A stretch of 10,056 nucleotides of DNA from assembly GCA_027485535.1 (NCBI GenBank), contig JAIXQV010000253.1, forward strand, positions 1-10,056, read 5' to 3'. Positions 1 through 6,221 of the stretch are shown here, piece by piece. A model generated the notes under the pieces. The model was not told the origin of the DNA, ran no database searches, and saw only the letters and a list, made by a program, of their open reading frames with translations. Source of the DNA: Oxalobacteraceae bacterium (GTDB taxonomy: Bacteria > Pseudomonadota > Gammaproteobacteria > Burkholderiales > Burkholderiaceae_D). Positions within the stretch are counted from its first letter, which is position 1. Each line of letters opens with the position of its first letter. The position numbers were made by a program, and so were the translations under genes.

Positions 1-821
1 ACGCCGGCTGCGCACAGCTCGGCGACCGTGATCGCACCGGCACGGCAGATCACTAAATCTGCTGCTGCGTAGCGACTTGCCATATCGTCGATAAAGTCAA
101 CGACCTCGGCATCCACATTAGCATCGGCATAGTTTTTCTTCAGCGCGTTGATGTTTTGCTTGCCCGATTGATGAACTACGATTGGCCGCTCTTGCGGCGA
201 TAGCAGCGCAAGCGCAGCCGGCACGGTGTCATTCAGTACCCGCGCGCCTAAGCTGCCGCCAATTACCAAGACATTCAGCGGGCCACTGCGATGTTGGTAG
301 CGCTGCGAGGGTGCAGGTAAATGACTGATCTCTTTGCGCACCGGGTTGCCGGTAATCTGCGACTTATTCAGGGGCGCGCCGGCCGTAGCGAAGCCGAACA
401 GAATTTTTTTGGCGAACGGGAGTAGCGCTTTGTTCGACATCAGCAGCGCAGCATCGGCATTCATTAGTGCAAGCGGCTTGCCATGCATCGCCGCCATCAC
501 ACCGCCCGGGACGGTGACATAGCCACCCATGCCAAGCACAACGTCTGGCTGACGCGCGCGAATAATGGCACTACAACGAAATAGTCCGGCGATCATTTTT
601 ATCGCACCGGTCAGCATGTGCAACACGCCCTTACCGCGTAAACCTGAAAAATCGATAGCGTCAAAGGTGATGCCGCGCGCGGGCACGATGTCAGCTTCCA
701 TTCCACGCTGTGTGCCAAGCCATGACACTTGCCAGCCGCGTGCGCGCATGGTGTCGGCGATAGCGAGGCCAGGGAAGATATGACCACCGGTGCCTGCTGC
801 CATGATGAGGAGGTGCTTCAT
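1..821 (-). CDS. murG: MurG, lipid II synthase (N-terminal 273 residues; 3' end outside window)
   Basis: UDP-GlcNAc:undecaprenyl-PP-MurNAc-pentapeptide GlcNAc transferase (GT28 family), a peripheral enzyme on the inner face of the cytoplasmic membrane that turns lipid I into lipid II. The reading frame is open from ATG at 821 to the window edge, so about 80-90 C-terminal residues are missing compared with the usual ~355-360. Visible motifs are the first glycine loop GTGGH (residues 10-14, followed by IFPG), LRGKG (61-65), LGMGGYVTVPGG (96-107), TGNPVR (157-162) and the second glycine loop GGSLGA (188-193), followed by FIDDM and ADLVICRAGA near the edge. The start is set by the MKHLLIMAAGTGGH beginning and by GAGGT 8 nt upstream. 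Odd: the family HEQN motif aligns with MNAD (residues 120-123). The start overlaps the stop of the 44-codon bridging ORF by ATGA. The identity is secure from the remaining motifs and from its place after ftsW. Confidence 0.97.
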   Translation of the reverse strand, partial: MKHLLIMAAGTGGHIFPGLAIADTMRARGWQVSWLGTQRGMEADIVPARGITFDAIDFSGLRGKGVLHMLTGAIKMIAGLFRCSAIIRARQPDVVLGMGGYVTVPGGVMAAMHGKPLALMNADAALLMSNKALLPFAKKILFGFATAGAPLNKSQITGNPVRKEISHLPAPSQRYQHRSGPLNVLVIGGSLGARVLNDTVPAALALLSPQERPIVVHQSGKQNINALKKNYADANVDAEVVDFIDDMASRYAAADLVICRAGAITVAELCAAG

Positions 822-853
822 AGGCGACTACCTCGCATCATCGGGCGATTTTG
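818..853 (-). repeat. Direct repeat copy 2: duplicated ftsW 3' end across the murG start
   Basis: These 36 nt match the 3' end of ftsW (949-984) at 28 positions, including the last 11 bases TCGCCTATGA plus preceding GT-rich stretch and the central ATGATGCG. The copy carries the ribosome binding site and the start codon of murG. In the frame of the bridging ORF it encodes QNRPMMRGSRL followed by TGA. The offset between the copies is 131 nt. Confidence 0.8.
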
Positions 854-952
854 GTTCCGGCCGTGCGCACTTGCGCACTTAACTTCGCTGCGCGAAGTTA
901 GCCTGCACCGAAACCGCGTCGGCTGTCTGTTTGCAAAGGTTCGCGCACTCAT
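818..952 (-). CDS. 44-residue arginine-rich bridging ORF between ftsW and murG (doubtful coding)
   Basis: This open frame starts at the ATG inside the ATGA that ends ftsW (949-952) and stops at the TGA inside the ATGA that begins murG (818-821), so it fills the gap exactly. The product would have 44 residues, 10 of them Arg, with two Cys (16 and 26), and no domain I recognise. Its last 11 residues, QNRPMMRGSRL, resemble the FtsW C-terminus ENRVMMRGGRL because the DNA is duplicated there. A G-run in the ftsW tail (GTGGGGGTCGCC before the ATG) could act as ribosome binding site. What is seen: the ORF and both overlaps. Inference: ribosomes ending ftsW could reinitiate here and be carried on to murG. 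An open frame of this length can arise by chance, and the sequence is partly palindromic, so it may be no more than a read-through of inserted DNA. Confidence 0.3.
   Translation of the reverse strand: MSARTFANRQPTRFRCRLTSRSEVKCASAHGRNQNRPMMRGSRL
830..834 (-). promoter_or_regulatory. Ribosome binding site of murG
   Basis: GAGGT on the minus strand lies 8 nt before the murG ATG. It sits inside the duplicated ftsW tail; the equivalent bases in the ftsW copy read GGGGG instead. It gives murG its own initiation signal and supports the start at 821. Confidence 0.65.
863..880. repeat. Tandem octamer and 6-bp palindrome in the ftsW-murG gap
   Basis: The octamer GCGCACTT occurs twice in tandem (865-872 and 873-880, plus strand). 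The same bases form a palindrome with arms GTGCGC (863-868) and GCGCAC (873-878) and a 4-nt loop. It directly abuts the stronger hairpin at 880-900. There is no T-tract on either side, so it does not look like a terminator. Confidence 0.75.
880..900. repeat. Perfect 9-bp hairpin in the ftsW-murG gap
   Basis: The arms TAACTTCGC (880-888) and GCGAAGTTA (892-900) are perfectly complementary around a 3-nt loop. In the minus-strand transcript this would fold as a short stable stem-loop within the bridging ORF. No U-run follows, which argues against an intrinsic terminator. Its shape resembles dispersed extragenic palindromes (REP-like elements), but a single window cannot show that it recurs in the genome. 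Confidence 0.8.
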
Positions 953-982
953 AGGCGACCCCCACGCATCATGACGCGGTTT
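911..982. repeat. 10-bp inverted repeat linking the ftsW tail and the gap
   Basis: AAACCGCGTC at 911-920 is the exact reverse complement of GACGCGGTTT at 973-982, which lies in the ftsW coding end (codons for residues N392-V394 and neighbours). The 52 nt between the arms contain the ftsW stop and the ATG of the bridging ORF, so a transcript hairpin would enclose this coupling site. Confidence 0.7.
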
Positions 983-984
983 TC
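949..984 (-). repeat. Direct repeat copy 1: 3' end of ftsW
   Basis: This is the partner of the repeat at 818-853. It encodes the last 11 residues of FtsW, ENRVMMRGGRL, and the TGA stop. It is the more likely parent copy because it is a natural continuation of the FtsW protein. Confidence 0.8.
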
Positions 985-2154
985 ATAATCAATTCTTAGT
1001 AATACCGCGAGTCCGATACAGTTAATCGCGATACCGGAGCCGCCGTAGGACATGAGTGGCAAAGTGAGGCCTTTGGTGGGTAGCAAGCCGAGGTTGACAC
1101 CCATGTTGATGAAGACCTGTACACCTAGCCAGATACCGATACCTTTAGCGACAAGGCCGGCGAAGAATTTTTCAGTCGCGATGGCTTGGCGACCGATATC
1201 GAAGGCGCGTCGAACAATCCAGTAGAAGGCGGCGGTAACCACCAACACACCCGCAAGACCAAGCTCTTCACCGATCACGGCCAACAGGAAATCGGTATGC
1301 GCTTCGGGCAGGTAGTGTAGTTTCTCGACGCTGCCACCCAATCCAACACCAAATAACTCACCACGACCAAACGCGATCAGTGAGTGGGTCAGCTGGAAAG
1401 CCTTGCCGAGTGCATTTGTGGGGTCCCATGGATTCAAGTAGGCCACCATACGCTCATAGCGCCAGGGAGAGATCAGCACAATCGCGCCGAACACTGCGCT
1501 TAGTACGCCGATCATGCCGGCGAACCAGATGATGTTGAAGCCACCTAGAAAAAGAACGCCCATCGCAATACAGACAATCACACCAAAAGCGCCCAGATCT
1601 GGCTGCAGCATCAGCAAACCACCGCAGCATCCAACGGCTAGTGCCATCGGAAAAAAGCCTTTCGACAGGCTGTGCATGTACTGCTGCTTACGTACGGTGA
1701 AGTCGGCAGCATAAAACACCATCATCAGCTTCATCACTTCCGATGGCTGCATGCTGAAGCTACCCATGCCGATCCAGCGTTTCGCACCATTAACGCCTTT
1801 GCCGATACCCGGTAGCTGAACCAGTATCAGCAAACCGATCGCCCCAAGGAATAGCCAAGGCGTCCAGCGCTCCCATTGCTCGATACGCACGCGGAACGCT
1901 AAAAAACCAGCGATCAATCCGAACGCGATGAACGCCGCCTGTCGCGCCAGGAAATGATGATTCTTGTAGCCGGCATACTTTGGCGAATCCGGCAGACTGA
2001 CTGATGCTGAGTAAACCATCACCATGCCAAGTAGCAGCAATAAGGTCGTGACCCATACCAGCGACTGGTCATACTCGAGCATGCTCGAGCGCTGCCCGAT
2101 ACGCTGCTCGGGGGAAGCGTCAGCAGCGAGGAAGCTGGGCATCGTCACTCTCAT
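949..2154 (-). CDS. ftsW: FtsW, septal SEDS-family peptidoglycan glycosyltransferase
   Basis: Polytopic inner-membrane enzyme of the divisome that polymerises lipid II into septal glycan strands in partnership with FtsI. It has 401 residues with an N-terminal cytoplasmic tail of ~30 residues and then many hydrophobic segments (first about 33-50). SEDS hallmarks are clear: GAKRWIGMGSFSMQPSE (123-139), QPDLG (184-188), the loop WRYERMVAYLNPWDP (231-245), AFQLTHSLIAFGRGELFGVGLG (252-273), LPEAHTDF (282-289) with D288 at the position known as the essential Asp of FtsW/RodA, and PTKGLTLPLMSYGGSG (359-374). The ATG at 2154 overlaps the murD stop as ATGA and has GAGGT 6 nt upstream. An internal ATG at residue 5 is an alternative. 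The last 36 nt are duplicated before murG. Confidence 0.98.
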   Translation of the reverse strand: MRVTMPSFLAADASPEQRIGQRSSMLEYDQSLVWVTTLLLLLGMVMVYSASVSLPDSPKYAGYKNHHFLARQAAFIAFGLIAGFLAFRVRIEQWERWTPWLFLGAIGLLILVQLPGIGKGVNGAKRWIGMGSFSMQPSEVMKLMMVFYAADFTVRKQQYMHSLSKGFFPMALAVGCCGGLLMLQPDLGAFGVIVCIAMGVLFLGGFNIIWFAGMIGVLSAVFGAIVLISPWRYERMVAYLNPWDPTNALGKAFQLTHSLIAFGRGELFGVGLGGSVEKLHYLPEAHTDFLLAVIGEELGLAGVLVVTAAFYWIVRRAFDIGRQAIATEKFFAGLVAKGIGIWLGVQVFINMGVNLGLLPTKGLTLPLMSYGGSGIAINCIGLAVLLRIDYENRVMMRGGRL

Positions 2155-3638
2155 GCGATTACCTCGCCGCGTGCCAGACCCAGCTCACGCACCGCATCTA
2201 CAAACACCTGCGCACGCTGCGCGTAGCTTGTGAACATATCGAAACTGGCACAGGCCGGTGACAGCAGCACCTGATCACCCTCAATCGCCCGCTCAGCAGC
2301 GGTACTGACTGCGTGTGGCAAGGTGTCGCAATGAATCACTGGTACCTGCGTCGATGCAATTGCCGCGGCAATTTGTGGTCCATCGCGACCAATCAACACG
2401 ACCGCTTTTGCGTGACGAGCAATAGCAGCTGCCAAGGGTGAAAAATCTTGCCCTTTACCATCACCACCGGCAATCAGGATCAAGCGCGCAGCATGGCCAG
2501 CACCGAGGCCCTGCAAGGCAGCAACGGTGGCACCCACATTGGTGCCCTTGCTATCGTCGATGTATTCAACACCGGCTACATTGGCCACCAGCTCGACGCG
2601 ATGAGGCTCACCGGCATACTGACGCGCTGCGTGCAGTAAAGGCGCGAGTGGCAGATCAATCGCACGGCACAAAGCCAGCGCTGCCAGCACATTGGTCGCG
2701 TTATGCTGACCACGGATCTTTAATGCATCCGTCGGCATTAAACGATTGATATAAATCTCGACATCCGGCTGTGGCTTACCGCGCTTTTTCTTTTCACCGT
2801 CGTCATGCGCCATCGCCAGCGTCAGCCATTGCATGCCACCTTCGCTCGACAAGCCAAGGCAATCAGGCGCGCTGGGAGCATCGGCACCAAAACTCATGAC
2901 CATGGCGGATGGCTTGGTCATCGCCATCACCATCGCATCATCACGATTCAAAACACGCACTGTGTCGGGTCCGAAAATCCGCGCCTTGGCCGCGGCATAG
3001 GCCGCCATGTCGTCGTGCCAGTCGAGATGGTCTTGGCTAAGGTTAAGTACGACTGCTGCATCAGCGTTCAGCGAATAGGTGCTAAACAATTGGAAGCTGG
3101 ACAGCTCCAGTACCCAGCACGCTGGTAACTGATCAGCAGCCAGCGCTTCACGCAACACATCGAGCGTCGTCGGGCTGATATTGCCAGCGACCTGGGTGCT
3201 GAGACCGGCCGCTTCACACAACAGCCCGGTGAGCCGTGTGACGGTGGTCTTGCCATTGGTACCGGTAATCGCCAGTACCTTCGGAGCATAGTCGCGCGAC
3301 TGCTTCAATTCTTTCAGCGCTTGCGCAAACAGCTCGATCTCGCCCCAAACCGGCAGATTTTTTTCTTGTGCAGCCGGCAGAATTGCGGCCAGCTCACGAT
3401 GCGGCGCAAGCCCCGGACTCAAGACCACCAACTCGACACCCTCGAGTAGCGCAGGACTGAACTCACCTCCGATAAATTCGGCTTGGGGAATCGCCGCACG
3501 CAACGCCGGCAAGCGCTCAGGTGACTCGCGGGTATCGGCAACGCGAACGCGCGCATCGCAGTGGGCGAGCCAGCGCGCTATCGCCAGACCGGATTCGCCC
3601 AGCCCGAGCACCAATACCTGTTTACCTGCGTAGTGCAT
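2151..3638 (-). CDS. murD: MurD, UDP-MurNAc-L-alanine:D-glutamate ligase
   Basis: Cytoplasmic ATP-dependent Mur ligase that adds D-Glu to UDP-MurNAc-L-Ala. It has 495 residues, against 438 in E. coli. Order seen: an N-terminal UDP-binding fold with LGLGESG (11-17) and LSPGL (73-77); the ATP loop GTNGKTT (126-132); ELSSFQL (178-184); DHLDWH (203-208); K218 in AAKARIF, matching the carbamylated Lys of the family; GQHNATN (310-316); YIDDSKGTN (359-367); and SPACASFDMF (460-469) near the C-terminus. Part of the extra length is a charged stretch at about 278-296 (HDDGEKKKRGK...). It follows mraY after 50 non-coding nt, the only uncoupled junction here, and its ribosome binding site is weak (GGCAGAG). 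It overlaps ftsW by ATGA. Confidence 0.98.
   Translation of the reverse strand: MHYAGKQVLVLGLGESGLAIARWLAHCDARVRVADTRESPERLPALRAAIPQAEFIGGEFSPALLEGVELVVLSPGLAPHRELAAILPAAQEKNLPVWGEIELFAQALKELKQSRDYAPKVLAITGTNGKTTVTRLTGLLCEAAGLSTQVAGNISPTTLDVLREALAADQLPACWVLELSSFQLFSTYSLNADAAVVLNLSQDHLDWHDDMAAYAAAKARIFGPDTVRVLNRDDAMVMAMTKPSAMVMSFGADAPSAPDCLGLSSEGGMQWLTLAMAHDDGEKKKRGKPQPDVEIYINRLMPTDALKIRGQHNATNVLAALALCRAIDLPLAPLLHAARQYAGEPHRVELVANVAGVEYIDDSKGTNVGATVAALQGLGAGHAARLILIAGGDGKGQDFSPLAAAIARHAKAVVLIGRDGPQIAAAIASTQVPVIHCDTLPHAVSTAAERAIEGDQVLLSPACASFDMFTSYAQRAQVFVDAVRELGLARGEVIA
2751..2807 (-). other. Charged, lysine-rich insertion in MurD (residues ~278-296)
   Basis: The stretch HDDGEKKKRGKPQPD within MurD lies in the central ligase domain, between the region after the carbamylated Lys and GQHN. 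It accounts for part of the extra length over E. coli MurD. It is probably a solvent-exposed loop. Long MurD proteins are, as far as I recall, common in betaproteobacteria. Confidence 0.5.
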
Positions 3639-3688
3639 TGCTTGTTATCTCTGCCTAGTTATCTGATTACCTAATGACTTGAAACGAC
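3639..3688. other. 50-nt gap between mraY and murD
   Basis: This is the only non-coding spacer among the biosynthetic genes. It is more AT-rich than the flanking genes. On the minus strand AGATAAC occurs twice, 14 nt apart (plus-strand positions 3644-3650 and 3658-3664). I see no terminator hairpin. A weak sigma-70-like promoter is conceivable but no convincing -35/-10 pair with normal spacing is present. Confidence 0.6.
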
Positions 3689-4858
3689 TTACCGCAACTT
3701 CAACGTCGATAAACCCACGAGCACCAGCATCATGGTAATGATCCAAAACCGCACCACGACTTGTGTCTCTTTCCAACCTTTTTGTTCATAGTGATGATGT
3801 AGTGGTGCCATTAGCAATACGCGCTTACCGACACCAGTACGCATCTTGGTGTACTTGAAATACGCGACCTGCAACATCACCGAGAGTGTCTCAACTACGA
3901 ACACACCGCCCATGATGAACAGCACGATCTCTTGGCGCACAATCACTGCAATCGTGCCGAGCGCACCACCCAGTGCGAGTGCGCCGACATCCCCCATAAA
4001 TACTTGGGCCGGATACGCGTTGAACCATAAAAAGGCCAAGCCAGCGCCCGCCATCGCGCCACAGAAAATCAGCAGCTCACCAGCACCTGTGATGTGCGGG
4101 ATCAGCAGATACTTGGAGTAGGTCGCGCTGCCCGTCAGGTAGGCAAAAAGCCCGAGGGCAGAACCCACCATCACTGTTGGCATGATGGCCAAGCCATCAA
4201 GACCATCGGTGAGATTGACCGCATTGCTGGTGCCGACAATCACGCAGTAGGTGAGCGCAATGAATCCCCATACGCCGAGCGGATAGCTAATCGTTTTGAA
4301 GAAGGGCACGATCAAGTCGGCCTTCTCCGGCAGATCGAGCGAGAAGCCGGACTGTATCCACGCCGAGAACAGCTCCCAGACTTTGTCGTTGGTCGTACCG
4401 GATACCGAGAAAGCCAAATAAACCGCCGCTGCCAAACCAATCAGCGATTGCCAGAAAAACTTTTCACGTGAGCGCATACCGTTAGGATCACGGTGAACCA
4501 CTTTGCGGTAGTCATCAACCCACCCGATCACACCAAAGCCCAGGGTCACGATCAGTACCGGCCATAAAAAGCGATTGCTCCAGTCGCCCCATAACAGTAC
4601 GGCGATCGCAATACCAATCAGGATGAGCGCGCCCCCCATGGTCGGCGTACCGGATTTCACCAGATGAGTTTGCGGCCCATCAGTGCGTACCGCCTGACCC
4701 ACCTTCAGCTCGGTCAGCTTACGAATGACGGCCGGCCCGGCGAATAGACCAATCAATAGCGCGGTCAGTGTTGCGAATACGGCGCGGAAGGTGATGAAGT
4801 TGAACACGCGTAGCGGGCCCACTTGATCTTGAAAATTCTGTGCAAGCCAGAGCAGCAT
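3689..4858 (-). CDS. mraY: MraY, phospho-MurNAc-pentapeptide translocase (lipid I synthase)
   Basis: Integral inner-membrane enzyme that transfers phospho-MurNAc-pentapeptide from UDP to undecaprenyl phosphate, forming lipid I. It has 389 residues, the length usual in betaproteobacteria, with about ten hydrophobic segments. Family motifs: SGTPTMGG (69-76), VDDYRK with the catalytic DD at 115-116, NLTDGLDGLA (215-224), N280 in LWFNAYPAQVFMGDVG (277-292) with D290 matching the third catalytic Asp, and the histidine motif PLHHHYE (352-358). The ATG comes 1 nt after the murF stop (TGAGATG) and has a near-perfect Shine-Dalgarno sequence, GGGAGGG, 7 nt upstream inside murF, so translation is probably both coupled and independently strong. 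Confidence 0.98.
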   Translation of the reverse strand: MLLWLAQNFQDQVGPLRVFNFITFRAVFATLTALLIGLFAGPAVIRKLTELKVGQAVRTDGPQTHLVKSGTPTMGGALILIGIAIAVLLWGDWSNRFLWPVLIVTLGFGVIGWVDDYRKVVHRDPNGMRSREKFFWQSLIGLAAAVYLAFSVSGTTNDKVWELFSAWIQSGFSLDLPEKADLIVPFFKTISYPLGVWGFIALTYCVIVGTSNAVNLTDGLDGLAIMPTVMVGSALGLFAYLTGSATYSKYLLIPHITGAGELLIFCGAMAGAGLAFLWFNAYPAQVFMGDVGALALGGALGTIAVIVRQEIVLFIMGGVFVVETLSVMLQVAYFKYTKMRTGVGKRVLLMAPLHHHYEQKGWKETQVVVRFWIITMMLVLVGLSTLKLR

Positions 4859-4859
4859 C

Positions 4860-6221
4860 TCAATGCCCTCCCACGGCTGCGCCGGTCAGTCTTTGCACGA
4901 CCCGCTCCATTTGCATGAAGCGTGATCCCTTAACTAATACGCTTGCGCCCGGTGGAACGCTGGCGACTTCCTCGTTGAGTGTTTCCATAGTCTCGAAATG
5001 TCGCGCTGGTCGGCCGAATGCGCGGCTAGCGTGTCGGGCGAGTTCGCCGACGGTGAAAAGCTGATCGATGTGGCGCGTACGCGCGTACTCACCAATCTCT
5101 TCATGAAACGCTACGCCTTCGCTACCCACCTCGCCCATGTCACCCAGCACCAAGGTGCGAGGTGCAGGCGCATTGGCAAGCACGTCGATAGCAGCACGAA
5201 CCGAATCAGGATTAGCGTTATAAGTGTCATCAATCACAATGGCGCCGTTCGCAGCCTGCTTCTTCTGCAGCCGGCCCGCCACTGGCATAAACGCTGATAA
5301 GCCACGTGCAATGCTCTGCAAATCAATGCCAATCGCAATCGTCGCCGCGCAGGCCGCTAAGGCGTTGCGGACGTTATGCTCGCCTGCCGCAGACAAAACA
5401 AAACTGACTTGTTCACCGCGAGCGTTAATCTCGATCTGACTACCAAAATCAATCGGTGTCCACTGTGCTGTCACTGCCGCCTGTTTATCTAAGGCGAAGC
5501 TGAGCAAGTTGCGAGAACCAGCGTACGCCGTCCACAGCGGCGCAAACTCATCATCGGCTGGAAATACCGCACAACCATCATCAGCAAGCCCGTTAATCAC
5601 GGCACCGTTTTCTTCGGCAACAGCCGCGACACTGGCCATGAATTCCTGATGCTCTCGCTGCGCGTTATTGACCAACCCAACAGTAGGCAGCGCAATCTGA
5701 GCCAGGCGTGCGATTTCACCCGGGTGATTCATCCCCATCTCAACCACTGCTGCGCGATGCTGCGCACTCAGGTTGAACAGCGTGAGTGGCACACCGATTT
5801 CATTATTGAGATTGCCGCGGGTCGCGAGATAGTTCTGCGCACCGAAAGCGGTGCTCAAGATCGCAGCGATCATCTCCTTGACCGTTGTCTTGCCATTGCT
5901 ACCAGTGACACCGATCACAGGAATATTGAAACGCTTGCGCCAAAGTTGCGCGATTTGACCGAGGGCGTAGCGTGTATCAGGCACGATCAAGGCCGGAGTG
6001 TCGACACCGTCGGGCAATCGCTCGACGACTACCGCAGCCGCACCACTTGCAAGCACATCGTCGAGAAAATCATGTGCATCGAAACGCTCGCCGCGTAGCG
6101 CCACAAACAAGTTGCCGGGCTCAACGCTCTTGCTATTCGTCGTGACGCCGCTAAAACTCGCGGGCGCTGTGAGTGTCGCGCCGGGGACTACGCTGAGCAA
6201 CTCATTCAGGGATGCCTGCAT
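4860..6221 (-). CDS. murF: MurF, UDP-MurNAc-tripeptide:D-Ala-D-Ala ligase
   Basis: Cytoplasmic Mur ligase that adds the D-Ala-D-Ala dipeptide, completing UDP-MurNAc-pentapeptide. From the ATG at 6221 it has 453 residues. Motifs: TTNSK (27-31) in the N-terminal domain; ATP loop GSNGKTT (107-113); GNLNNEIGVPLTL (136-148); EMGMNHPGEI (161-170); NNAQREHQEF (185-194); HN (282-283); the adenine-site motif DDTYNANPDS (331-340); LGDMGE (359-364); and KGSRFMQME (431-439). The start is an overlap TGATG with murE. A TTG one codon upstream (6224) is in frame, but GGGGGG at 6227-6232 gives 5 nt to the ATG and only 2 nt to the TTG, so I prefer the ATG. The stop is 1 nt before mraY. Confidence 0.97.
   Translation of the reverse strand: MQASLNELLSVVPGATLTAPASFSGVTTNSKSVEPGNLFVALRGERFDAHDFLDDVLASGAAAVVVERLPDGVDTPALIVPDTRYALGQIAQLWRKRFNIPVIGVTGSNGKTTVKEMIAAILSTAFGAQNYLATRGNLNNEIGVPLTLFNLSAQHRAAVVEMGMNHPGEIARLAQIALPTVGLVNNAQREHQEFMASVAAVAEENGAVINGLADDGCAVFPADDEFAPLWTAYAGSRNLLSFALDKQAAVTAQWTPIDFGSQIEINARGEQVSFVLSAAGEHNVRNALAACAATIAIGIDLQSIARGLSAFMPVAGRLQKKQAANGAIVIDDTYNANPDSVRAAIDVLANAPAPRTLVLGDMGEVGSEGVAFHEEIGEYARTRHIDQLFTVGELARHASRAFGRPARHFETMETLNEEVASVPPGASVLVKGSRFMQMERVVQRLTGAAVGGH
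4866..4872 (-). promoter_or_regulatory. Strong ribosome binding site of mraY
   Basis: GGGAGGG on the minus strand, within the last codons of murF and 7 nt before the mraY ATG. It is the strongest Shine-Dalgarno match among the junctions in this window. Confidence 0.75.

Noticed and set aside
880..900. Intrinsic transcription terminator after ftsW
   Set aside because: The stem is good, but no T-tract follows it in the direction of transcription, and murG follows directly in the same operon.
729..974. 81-codon plus-strand ORF across the murG-ftsW gap
   Set aside because: Overlaps the start of murG and the end of ftsW on the opposite strand, and covers the palindromes; no recognisable sequence or ribosome binding site.
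3660..3700. Sigma-70 promoter upstream of murD
   Set aside because: TTTCAA and GATAAC or TAACTA can be paired only with poor boxes or a short spacer; not strong enough to call.
5649..6098. 149-codon plus-strand ORF
   Set aside because: Lies entirely antisense to murF, has no recognisable domain and no start context; a shadow of the real gene.
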